Below, in pieces: positions 49,479 through 61,400 of a DNA stretch of 64,000 nucleotides. Source of the DNA: Limnomonas spitsbergensis (taxonomy: Eukaryota > Chlorophyta > Chlorophyceae > Chlamydomonadales); assembly GCA_037349105.1 (NCBI GenBank), contig JAYJMM010000105.1, forward strand, positions 2,790,001 through 2,854,000, in the 5' to 3' direction. The notes under the pieces are model-generated. The model did no database searches and had not been told where the DNA came from. It saw only the letters and a program-made list of their open reading frames with translations. Position 1 is the first letter of the stretch. Every line of letters starts with the position of its first letter. A program made the position numbers and the translations under genes.

Positions 49479-52400
49479 TCAACTGCGTTTCCGCTTGCCC
49501 TTCCTCTTGGCATCTGTGATGGCCCTTTTGCGACCTCCTTCTCCAACAGAATCAGCTGAAGCCCCTGGATGCCTTGCACTTCCCCTCCAGTCCGCCATGT
49601 CAAAAACTACAGCTCTAAAAGTGGAGTCAGACTCGCCCACTTCTTGTCCCTCCAGCCTGCTGCTTTCTCCGGGGCCGCTCTCATGCTCCTGCTCATCCAC
49701 TTCCTCCTGCCCCCCTCTATGCCAAGGGCCACGCAACCGGGCACCCTGTGCCTCTATTGTACCCCCTGACCTCATGTTGGTGATCGAGGTGGCTAGACGG
49801 TCAAGGCCCTGGCAGCCACAGCAGCAGCAGCAGCAGCAACGCAAACATGGTCAGGTGCTACATCATCAAGGCGGCAGAGAGGTGAACAGTGTGGACAGAA
49901 ATCGAAAAGACAGGTAAAGACAGCAACGTCATTTTAGGGTGCTACAGCTTCAGTTCAGCTACATCGCGGCCGTCGTCTGTAAGGGCCTCGAGCATCATGC
50001 CACGCTGCTTTGGGCACAGGCCGTCAATTTTTTTCTTCAAAATATGCAATTAATTAATCTTCTCCCCACCGGCTCAGTGATGAATTCCCAGCGGCAGGCT
50101 GAAGGTGATTTGGTGCATCTTTTTATTAAAAGTTGTATTTTAATGCCTCCGTCTCGTTCCTGCTTGCATGGGAGAACGAGCATCAACAAACAACAAGCTT
50201 ATCCCCAGTTCGCTGATGCAACAATGGGGATGCAAGTGTCTTGCGGCCGCAGTCTTTTCCCAAGCGGGTCATCTGCGTCCTCTGGCACTCAGTGATGGAC
50301 TGGACTCCATTCAAACAGCAACAGTTCAGAAGAGGCTTAAAAGCCGAAGCGGCCGAGCCTTTTTGAGCAGGGCCCAGAGGTGTTATGTCATTGAGAAGAG
50401 GCTTAAAAAGACGCCACACTCTAAATTCCTGAGTTTTGAGCCCCAATCCCTCAGTCCGTGCCTTTCATCCCAGACAGGGCCATTCTGCATGAGGGGTCCA
50501 CTCTGCAGCAGGGTCATGATGAGGGTTTAGGGTTTAGGGTTTCATCATAGCCAGGTTGGCCGGTCTTGCACCTGCAACGTAGTTTTCTGATCCCTGAGCC
50601 CTCAACGCCACCCTCACTGCCTGAGAGACCCACCATGGCAATGAAGGATCCACACTCGGCCCGCTCCTGCTCCACCATATCCCGGTCAGGGAACTGCTGC
50701 TCGAAACGGTATGAAAGCCTGTAGGGCAGCAGCAGCAGCAAGGAGTGGCTGTTATTCTAGGGACCCTCGGGGGCAGGCACGTGGGGATCATCGACATGGG
50801 AAGAAGAGAGGGGTCCGGACCTGCGCGTGATTGACGTTACAGCAACATCAAGAGCATGCTGTTGCAACGTCTACGAGCTGCTTTATTTTGCTTGGACTTA
50901 ATTAAGGTTGACTCTGGCCGCCTATCCCCCCCTACACCCTTCGAGATGCAACATGCCTGGGCGCCCTCACCACATGTCCTAGTCATCCTTCACCAGAAGT
51001 ACAGTTCATCCCTCACCAGATGACAGACCACACCTCCCCAGATGTACAGGCTACCATACACCAGATGTCCAGGTCACTCCTCAGTCCTCACCAGATGTAC
51101 AGGTCACACACTCGGTGCAAAACCTCCAGAGACTTGAGCTGGCTCTACAGGGAGAGGGAGGAGGCAAGGGTAGGAAGTCGGATAGCAAGGTTCAGCGCAC
51201 AAGTATTCTACATTAGAAGAACAGCAATGGATGTAAAGGTCACTTGTCAGATGGATGTAAAGGTCACTTGCCAGATGGATGTAAAGGTCACTTGCCAGAT
51301 GGATGTAGAGGTCACTTGCCAGATGGATGTTAAGGTCACTTGCCAGATGGATGTAAAGGTCACTTGCCAGATGGATGTAGAGGTCACTTGCCAGATGGAT
51401 GTAAAGGTCACTTGCCAGATGGATGTAGAGGTCACTTGCCAGATGGATGTAGAGGTCACTTGCCAGATGGATGTAAAGGTCACTTGCCAGATGGATGTAA
51501 AGGTCACTTGCCAGATGGATGTAAAGGTCACTTGCCAGATGGATGTAAAGGTCACTTGCCAGATGGATGTGAAGGTCACTTGCCAGATTTCAAGGCTCTG
51601 TTGAAGAATGGACACCATCAGAACGCCTAGGCCCATCAGGAATCGGTACACTTGTCCTAGACTCCTAGTATGGGAGGCCGTTTAGGCCAGTGGTCTACAG
51701 GTTCCTCTGCTTCAACCCTCCCTGCTGCTCTGTGGGCGAGCTCAGCCCCTGCCAGCTATCCCGTGGACAGTGCCTGACAGTTGCCCTGTGGCCAGCCGCT
51801 GCCAGCCGCACCTAGTCCCATCTTTCATTTACAGGCAGCACAAGCTTCCGTTTCCTCTCCCTCTTCCTCATAGATTCGGGTTTGGGGTTCAAAGGTAGCC
51901 TCAACCTGTCCCGAGCAACATAGGAGGTTGCCATCCTCGCATTATGTCCCCGCCACTCTCAGGTTTGCCAGCAGGAACTCAGCCAGCCAGCCACATCCGG
52001 TTGTTGTTGTTGTTTCTGTTGGAATAAAATAGAATTAATATGATCAAAGCTTTATCTGTACATATCCATTTTTGTTTTGTACTAAATGATGGCAGTGACA
52101 TTACACCGCTGGGCCATGCTGAAAAGGCTCGGCCGCGGTGGGCGCCCAACTGTCTGGTCGGAAGGAAAAGAAACTTAAGGCTAGAGGAGCAAGGCAAGGA
52201 ACAGACGGAAACGGTGAAGGAAAAGACCGGCCCTAAAAGGAAAGGCAGTCTGAAGTATCCCCAGCCCGTATGAACTGTATCCCTGTTGCCGGTATATATC
52301 TTCCAATATATAGAGTGGAAAAGAAAAAATAATCACTGTCCAGTCACCTCCGTCACGGGGAGCACGATGGGGTCCCGCGAGAGCGCCAGGTCTCCGCCCA

Positions 52401-55400
52401 CCACTCCATCCTGCGCGTAGGCCGCCGCGAACTTCAGCAGGGACGCCGAGACCTGCATGTCGTTCGGGTCGGTCGGGCTGACACAGAACGTGTACATCTC
52501 CTCGGGAGACAGTCGCTTGCTCAAGTCCTGTGCAGCAAGGGGGCAACGGCAAGAGATGTCGCAAGGTGCGTCCTCGTCCCTGGGATCACTGCTGCCTTCA
52601 GGGTGCTTCAGCTACATATCAGCTACAGTATGGCCCATGTCCTGGCGGCGGCCAGGCGTACCATGACCTGCTACTTGGACCTCCGTGCCCGTGGGACGGT
52701 AGTGTGTAATTTAGCTTACCTCAGCTAAAATCAGCTACATCACATTGCATGGCCGTGAGGGGCTGGCACAGCAAGCCCTGCTGCTTGGACCACCGGCCAT
52801 AGGCTGGTCAAGGTTTGGTCCCAATCGGCCCATTGGTGGCCGCCCGGCAGCCCCCCAAAGGTAGTCTGGCCCGCACTGAAAGAATCACTGTGGGACGGTC
52901 CAGGCATGGTCCCAATCAGCCCCGTGATGCCTGCCCAGCGGCCTGCAAAGGGAGGTCTGTTGCACACTAAAATATACTGCCCATCTTAAAACCTTAACCC
53001 TAAACCCGAGGGACATGAGGATGTGGGACCCTAACCAGGCAAAACCAGGAGTTGAGAGCCCAGAGATTACGGTCGCCCTTCAACCGGAGACCCAGGACAT
53101 GCATCCACCTAAACAGGGATCACGGACTCATTGCGCACTGCAGCCCTGAACATTATCCCTGTCAAGACCAGACTTTTAACCCAGGGTAATACAGGCCGAG
53201 CCAAGCCAGCTACGGAAGGCCAAGGGTTGCAGCTTGGAAGGTTCGTGCTGTGAGCTTGGGGGCCGCGGCGGGAGCAGCGCCCAAGCTGAGCAGTGGGTGA
53301 CAGCACTCACGGTGGGAGGCAGTGGGTGACAGCACGCACGTTGGGTGGCAGTGGGTGACAGCACGCACGTTGGGTGGCAGTGGGTAACAGCACTCACGTT
53401 CAGCATGGTTGCGAGCTTGACCACGTTGTAGGTGCTAGCTAGGCAGTAATAGCGCGACAGCCGGGCCAGGTGGGCAAAGCGCTCCAGTGCATCATCGTAC
53501 CGCATCTCGGGGTTGCGCGCCACAAAGGCGGCGACGTCTTCAGGCCTGCGCAGTGGGGTTGAGGGTTAAGGGCTTAGGGTTTAGGGCTGCTCTGTTCAGC
53601 TCAGGCACTCTCTATGGCTAGGTCAGATCCGCTGCACGTTCAGGTCATAGGTTTCTTGCATTTAGGGTAACAGAAGAAGTCAGCTGCGGGGGGCCCTTAA
53701 AGGGTTTATGGTTGAATGATACCCCTGGGCTTAGCTTAAGGGTTCAGGGTTTAGGGTTTAAGCTCGGATTGGACAGTGTTTGGATGCTCATGCCAGGCAC
53801 GAGACGACTCTGCCTTCTTGCTATGAGGCAGGTCTGTGGGGGGCAGATGCGAGGAGGAGTGGGCACAGGTCTGAGGCCATCCCAGCAGCCCCGGCCACAC
53901 CATGATGGCTGCACGTCTAAATAATACAGCCGGGGATCGCTTCCCACGCATTTGCGCAAACAAAGCCCGTGCAGGGCGAGTAGAACACAGATCCTGCTTG
54001 CGACCAAAGGTGGGCTTCAGCCCCTCAGAGTGTGGAACGCATCCGCGCCATGAAGTTTTGGCACAATGAAACAGATCCGAAACCGCAGATCACGAGTCAC
54101 ACATTTGTGCATAAGTAAGATTAGCCCTTCATCAGCGTGACAGCTGGGGTCTCCCAGCAGCACACCCCGGCAGCACTTACGGTTTGATGCAGCACCACGA
54201 CTAAGACACCCCCCTAAAAACCCACAGCACACCATCCATGGGCCATCAATGTGTGAATTCTGTACTAAACCCACTTCGGCATCCACCCCAAAGCGCAAAC
54301 CAACAGCATGCTGTTGAAACGTGAAACCTGGATGACATCCACCTAGGCATGAGCGCTGCTTGCTCCAGCAGGGGATTGGTGCTGATCAGTGCCTCATGGA
54401 GAAGCTCCACATCCTGCTGGTGAAGGCAAGTCACGTAGCCGGTGGGGTGGGCGCTGCCAAAGCGACCGGCGCGTCCCGCGATCTGCTTCACCTCAGGGCC
54501 GCTCAGGAGCCGCACCTCGTTGCCTGCACACAGCCGGCAAAACAGGGAGTTTCAGGCTTCTGACGTTAGGGCGCAGAATGGCGTGTTTGATAGGGCTTGC
54601 ACCTATTAAGCACTATGGACAATCAAATGGAAGGTAGAAAGGAATCAGGTAGGCCAATCTATCTCTGTGGACCTTCACCAGGCTACCTATCGCCTAGAGC
54701 GAAGAAGCGGTGTTACCAGATGTACTGCCGCACTGCCAGGGACATACCCCATATGAAATCAAGGCTTAGGCTTAAATTAAGTTACTGGTACAGTCTTGTT
54801 AACATGAGCAAGTTTTTTTGGCATGGCAACCTGAAAATCACATATTCATATACCCTTCACACCGGTACTGTACAGTACATGTGATTTGCCGTCCCTCATA
54901 ATTAGCATTGCTCAAGGGTGCGTGATGTACATTGAAATACTAACTAAGGATTGTTGACGCCAGATTTTAGTCCAATGTCAAAACAGTGTTCGCTTGAGTT
55001 TCGCCCCCCTGGCAGCTCTGTAAAAAATCATTAATTCATGCCGGATGAAAGGCAATTCAAATCTACGAAAACAAGATACACATCCATATTTCTCTTACCT
55101 CGAACTACCTCGGTATTAATTTCTCAGAATAGCAACTATCAAACGTTTTGCATCCTAATGACATTTGAATTAGGTAAACAGGGGTTCAAGGGAGCCCAAA
55201 GGGGCCCAGAGCTCAAAGTAAACAAACTCGAGGGGTGGCCACAGATAAGTTGGGTAGCGAGCAGAGGCTGTCACAGAGGTGTGAGTGGGGACTAGTACTG
55301 GGCTACGGGCTACTACTGGACACTGGCTACCCCTCACATCAATTACCTAGCCCAGGGGCAAAGGCAGGGGGGATGAGGATTATAGCCAGGTCACGGCAAT

Positions 55401-58400
55401 GGAGCAGCTGCTTGCCCATGGGAGAGCGTAGGACAAGAAGCAAAACAGGTGCATGGTACAGGGTTGTTGAGAGGCATGGCAGGCAGTGCCGTGCAATTGC
55501 GCCAGAATTCAGAAACAGTGCAATTATGATTCCTAACAGTTAAAAGTAGCTGAATTTGCCTTGAAATTACGGTGACTCAAACTCAGCTACGTAATACAGG
55601 TACAGAAAGGACCGTAATTGGCACAGCACTGCATGGCAGGCAGTGCTGTGCATTAGTATAAAATAACGCCGTAATTCGAAAATGATGTGAGCATTTACAG
55701 ACCCTTCCTGGAGTAAGGGCTGAAGTTGCCCTTCAATTACGGTGGCTGAAACTCAGCTACAGAATATCAGCCACTGTAAGGGCCGGCACAGCACTGCTGA
55801 CAAGGGACCAGTAGGGCAGAGGGCCTCATCGTGACAGATTGGCAGGCTGAGGATGGCTCAATGTGGGTTTTGCTTTTCATGCTCCCCCCTGCTCAGTAGC
55901 CTGGTGCCAAGTGTGTTCTATCGCTGTCCTTGATCCGAGTGTGTACAGGTGAGAACCCACAATAACCCTAAGCCCTTAACCCTAAAACACAGGTCCTGTA
56001 AGCCTCCTGGCGTCGCGGGCGGCGAAAATCCGGAATCTGAAAGAATAGCAGCATCGAACTTCACCAAGCCCACTGCAGCCTTCCGTTTATGCAACCGCTC
56101 CCACTTGCATAAACAAGGTGGGAGGAATAGCTCAGAGGAGGCATAGGGACATTGAGGAAGCGTTCGCACCATCGTATTTATGCATGGAGGTGAAGATGAT
56201 GCGCCCAATGTTCAGATTCAGGCCCATCCCAATGGCGTCACTGGCCACCAGCACGCCTCTCGGGGGAGCCGCCCCCACCACGCCAATGGCGACTGTATCC
56301 TCCTCCTCTCTGACATCCTCATCTTGTAATGCAGCATCAGCAGCAGCAGTGGCAGGTTCGTCCAGCTGCCCTCCCATAGCTTTCTTGGTCCCGCCTTCAG
56401 AGCCGGGCGTGCCCTCTTGTCCCGCAGGCTGCGGCTCCCCGCCAACTGGCCCGTTAAACAAGGCTGCCTGGTCGCGCCTTGTCGAGGGCGGAAGGGCACC
56501 GTACACCACCGCACACTGGTGGCTGGTGCGCTTCAGCACGTCTCGTTTGAGGGCGTGCACACCGCGCCTGCAGTGCGGCATAAGAGAGGGGAGAGGGCCA
56601 TGGGAGGGCGTGCACAGCGCGCCTGCGGTGAGGCGTAGGAGAGGGGAGAGGGACATGGGAGGGCGTGCGGGCCCTCCTGGCAAGACAAGCTCAGCCGGAG
56701 GGGGGTGGAGGGAGTGTGACGGAATCATGAGGCACCCTACTGGTGAGCCATAGCTCTCCAGGAAAGGGGGCAGGGTGATGTTTCTTCTTTTGTTAGGGAA
56801 ACTGCGGCCTTATATCAGCAGCATCCTCAAATTGCACATGAGAGTCGCCACCCCCACGCCAAGGTCCTGCCACCTTCAGGGGGTAAGGGAATAGAGCGCA
56901 GTAGATCAAGATGGGGGGAAACCCCACAATTTACATTCAGTACAGTATGCCTGCAGCAGCAGTGGGGGTGGCATCGTGGCAGCTCAAGAGGTTTTTATGT
57001 CTCGTTATCACTCATGGCAGGAGAACCAATCCGTCACTCTCCCACCCATCCGCCACTCAATCGCAGGAGAACCAATCGTCACACTTGTTTGCCGCAAGCA
57101 CTTGGCCAATACATGCTAAAGCAGCTTCCTGTGGCAAAGGCCTCCGCCCACAGAGTTTTCAAAATTTCAGCTTGACAGTCTCTGAAGTTCCAGTCGAAAT
57201 CCGAACCTGTCCCCTCACCACTCCCCTGCCTCTGCCGCGTCCCCACCCCAGCCCTGCCCCCTTCCTCCGCCCTCGCCCTGCCTACCCCCACAGCCCCCTC
57301 CTCTGACGCACCTGGAGAACGCAACCAAGCAGTCCCCCGGCTTTAATGACACCACCGAACCCAGGGCCTGCCGCATCACCACCAACTTTGACAGCCGGTT
57401 GTAGGTCTTCACCTGGGTGGGGCAACGTGGGCAACACATCTGGCTGAGGATGCCTCAGGTATAGTTCAGCTATAGTCCATCAGCTATAGTCCATCAAGGC
57501 CTATCATCAGCTATAGTCCGTCAAGGCCTATCATCAGCTATAGTCCATCAAGGCCTATCATCAGCTATAGTCCATCAAGGCCTATCATCAGCTATAGTCC
57601 ATCAAGGCCTATCATCAGCTATAGTCCATCAAGGCCTATCATCAGCTATAGTCTATCAAGGCCTATCATCAGCTATAGATCATCAAGGCCTATCATCAGC
57701 TATAGTCCATCAAGGCCTATCATCAGCTATAGTCCATCAAGGCCTATCATCAGCTATAGATCATCAAGGCCTATCATCAGCTATAGTCCATCAAGGCCTA
57801 TCATCAGCTATAGTCTATCAAGGCCTATCATCAGCTATAGATCATCAAGGCCTATCATCAGCTATAGTCCATCAAGGCCTATCATCAGCTATAGTCCATC
57901 AAGGCCTATCATCAGCTATAGATCATCAAGGCCTATCATCAGCTATAGTCCATCAAGGCCTATCATCAGCTATAGTCCATCAAGGCCTATCATCAGCTAT
58001 AGTCCATCAAGGCCTATCATCAGCTATAGTCCATCAAGGCCTATCATCAGCTATAGTCCATCAAGGCCTTTCATCAGCTATAGTCCATCAAGGCCTATCA
58101 TCAGCTATAGTCCATCAAGGCCTATCATCAGCTATAGACTAAAGTTCATCAAGGTCTGCGGCTGAGGGAGGATGACAGAATAAGGTCGGCTACTTGGACC
58201 ACTGGGTCAAGGTTTGGTCCCCATCGGTCCAGTGTTGGCTGCCTAGTAGCCTACCCAAGGTGGTCTGATGTCACAACAAACACAGTGGCGGGCGACCGGA
58301 AGAGAGGCATGCTAAGCGAGCTGGGGAGGAGCGCCCTCACAAACTGTTTGTGTCCACTGTCATTGGCAATATATTAATATGGGCAGTTTTGCAGTCTCGA

Positions 58401-61400
58401 GCCTTAAGGCTCAAGCTTGTGAGCTCCAGGTTGTGAGCAACGGTCTTCCACGACCCCACATTTACACACACACAAACAGACTCCCTGCTCCAGTCCCCCG
58501 TACCCTTCGGCTGCTCCCAACCCACCTCCAGCTCATCCCCGCACTCCGCTACCAGCTCTTGCAGGAGAGGCAGCACCTCGGGCGACCCGCAGACGTGCAG
58601 CGTCTCTGCCGGCAGGCCCAGCAGCGTGCGGGTCCATGCCCAGCCGCGCACAGGGTCGGCAATCATCTGTATCTCGTCCAGCACCCCGACCTGGCAGCAA
58701 GAGAAAAAACACAGGAGGGCAGATTTCATCGGTCTGTCGGCTGTGAGAATCAATCAATAGTTCATTGGTATGTCGGCTATGAGAATGAATCAATAGTTGA
58801 ACAGTATGTCCTTTCAGGTGTGAAGCAACAATGTGAACAAGGGGGGGGGGGCTTCCATGAGGGCCTGCCTTCGAAACCCCTGAAGTGTGGTCCCAAACCC
58901 TGCTGTAAACCCACATCCCACCAAGATGGACCAAGGTAGAGCGACGTTTTAAAGGGCAGGGAGTCAAGGGAGTTGAACGAGGGGAGGTGGTCAGAGGTCC
59001 CCGAGGGAGCCTTCCTTGAGGTGCAAGGGGATAGCGGGGACACAGCCGGCTCCACATCTCGATTTTCCTTTCCAGGGCTTGTGGGGCCCGTCCAAACAAT
59101 CCCACCCTCCCACTAGCCCCACCTATGCCCCTTGCCACAAGCTCCTCCACTGCCCCCCGTGCCACATGCTTCTCCCTTGCCCCCCTGCCATGAACAACCC
59201 ACCTTAACAGATTCACACAGATCTGCCATCTCCACCGTGCAAGCCACATGCTGCGCTTCCGCCAAGCCTCGCACCTTGAGAGAACGGGTGACCAGCAGTC
59301 AGAGGTGATTGTTTTAGTCGGCACCAGGTGCGACTCGTACCAAAGCAAGGTGTCAAACAATTATTGATCTGCTAGTCGAGAGGGGTGGACCCGAAACGAT
59401 GTCGAAAACGTAAATTCGCGATAATCGAGTTTTCAGGCCTGCGGCGGGCTTTAGGCAACCAAGCATCGGTACTGGTACAGAATAATTAAGTTTCAAGTCA
59501 CTAAAAGAATTTCTGGTGATAAATCTGGATGGGGGTGAAGGCATTGATTGCGCGGGGGAAGCTGAATAGTTTACGAATTGTTTTATAATGCATGGTGGTG
59601 CCGATAAGCACTGCAAATAGATTGCTTTTGCCCGTGCCGTAGCACCTTTTATGCAAGGCATTGATCTTATAGCTGTAAATCTGTAATATATTAACAGAGT
59701 ATACGGTATGCGGTACAAGGGGAGCGGCATTTTAGACTGTCCTCATGTCCACCGGCCCGAATCCCAGGGATGTTGGCTCCACATGGCGGCAAGCTCCCAG
59801 AGCGCACCCTGCTCACCCGAGCCTGCAGCTCCGTACAGCCTGCACTACCCGCCGTGTCATCCCCACTGCCATACCTCCTGCCCAGTGAGAAGGCGGCAAG
59901 GCAGGCCACCCGCATTCAGCCGCTCCGAAACCTCGCAGGCCAGCAGCCGCAGAGGCCCGCAGTAGACCCCGGATCGCGCGGCTTTCATGTCGTTGAGCGC
60001 GCTATAAGTCTTGCCTGAGCGGGCAGGGGTACTCGGGCAAGGGGAGCAAAAGAGTGTGGGGTTGGTTAAATCGGCCGAGCAGAAATGCACTTAAACTATA
60101 ATTTAAATAATTATTGAATCCAAATACAAGCCACGAAATTAAGGTGTGGTGGTAATTTTTCGGACATTCATAAACTGCAGGTGAAGCAATCACTCAAAAT
60201 CCAGCAAACCAATGTAAATGGGCGAAGAGGGTAAGCAGGGGTGCAAATTCGTGAAGAAAGCTACCATAACAACTTAGATTCCAGGGGGTGGGCACAAAGT
60301 GTCAGGCAAGGAGAAGTGCACAAGAAAGGGGATTGACAGCAAGCAGTGCTTACCTCTGGACCTCCGTCATACATGACCTACTATCAAAACAGGACAAACA
60401 ATACTTAATTATGAAGAAACATCTCAAGCTTTTCAAAGTGAGCCACCCATTCTTGCCGAACCTGATGACAGCGTTTGCCCAACAGGGGGCTGTGAGAAAA
60501 AGAGAGAGCTGTCCGCAACAGCAGTCAGTGAGAGAACAGGTTAGGGTTAGAAGGGAGAATCCTCTCCACGCCAGCCAGCCCCTCACCTGAGTTAGTCGGA
60601 CCCAGGTGAGCGATGATCTTGCGCCGCATCTGACGGGCCAGGGGGTACCTGTAAGGGAGATTCCAGGCTTCAAGGCTGGTGTTTCTTCTTGGGGCTCAGC
60701 GGTTTGAAGGTCTGTCAGACTTTGCATTACAGCCTCTGCATAGCATTATGCGCGCTTCCATTGCCTCGAGCAATTCAAGTCATCCAATGCCAGGCTGCAA
60801 CAAAAATCCGTGGGTTCTACCCAACATTGCATTATGCCTCATTAGGAGATCCATGAAGCAAGGCCAAGGATAACAGAGTAGAGGCATAAGTCTATAGAAT
60901 TGTGAGACTGATATGAGGCGGAGGTAGACGTACAGGAACAGGTACAGGTAGATAAGAAGCATCAGAATGGCCGAGGCAGGCAGAGCAGCAGACATGAGAG
61001 CAATAGAGCATACAGGTCAGAGACAAACGGTGTCCTCCACAGCCTGTTTAACAAAACGATTGTCGTAGTAAAAGCGCTGTCACAGATGTTCCCAAGCTGC
61101 CTCCCAGCATCCTGTTTCCCCACCCTCGTTCCTCAAATCCCAGCCCCCCAGGCAAATTGCCATCCTCCAGCACGTCCGCATTTCAGCATCCCTTGCTTGG
61201 TTGCCCAGGCTGACATTCAGATCACGAGAGGCTCAGCATGAAGTGTGACGCCATGCAGGTGCCATGCAGATGCCGTTCCGTTCCATGCCAGATGAGATTC
61301 AGATGCAGGAGCGCTTTACCATGTAGACACAGACTGACAGACCTATAGGCAGGATGCCCCTAGTATGAGTGGCTCACCAAGATGCGGGATGTCGGAGATC

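Noticed and set aside
49465..49917. 150-codon plus-strand frame
   Set aside because: Antisense to Suv3 exon 13, which joins in phase to exon 12 and ends before a TGTAA signal.
51020..51651. MDVKVTCQ and IWQVTFTS repeat frames
   Set aside because: They arise from the 24-bp intronic array of the Suv3 gene; the real exon here is the 53-base exon 11 at 51092-51144.
56118..56753. 211-codon plus-strand frame
   Set aside because: It is the antisense shadow of Suv3 exon 7, whose minus frame contains helicase motif V and joins in phase to its neighbours.
58533..59360. 275-codon minus-strand frame over Suv3 exons 4-5
   Set aside because: It reads exon 5 in the wrong frame and runs through the intron; the frame with DEIQ and RGWAWTRTLLGLP is the real one.
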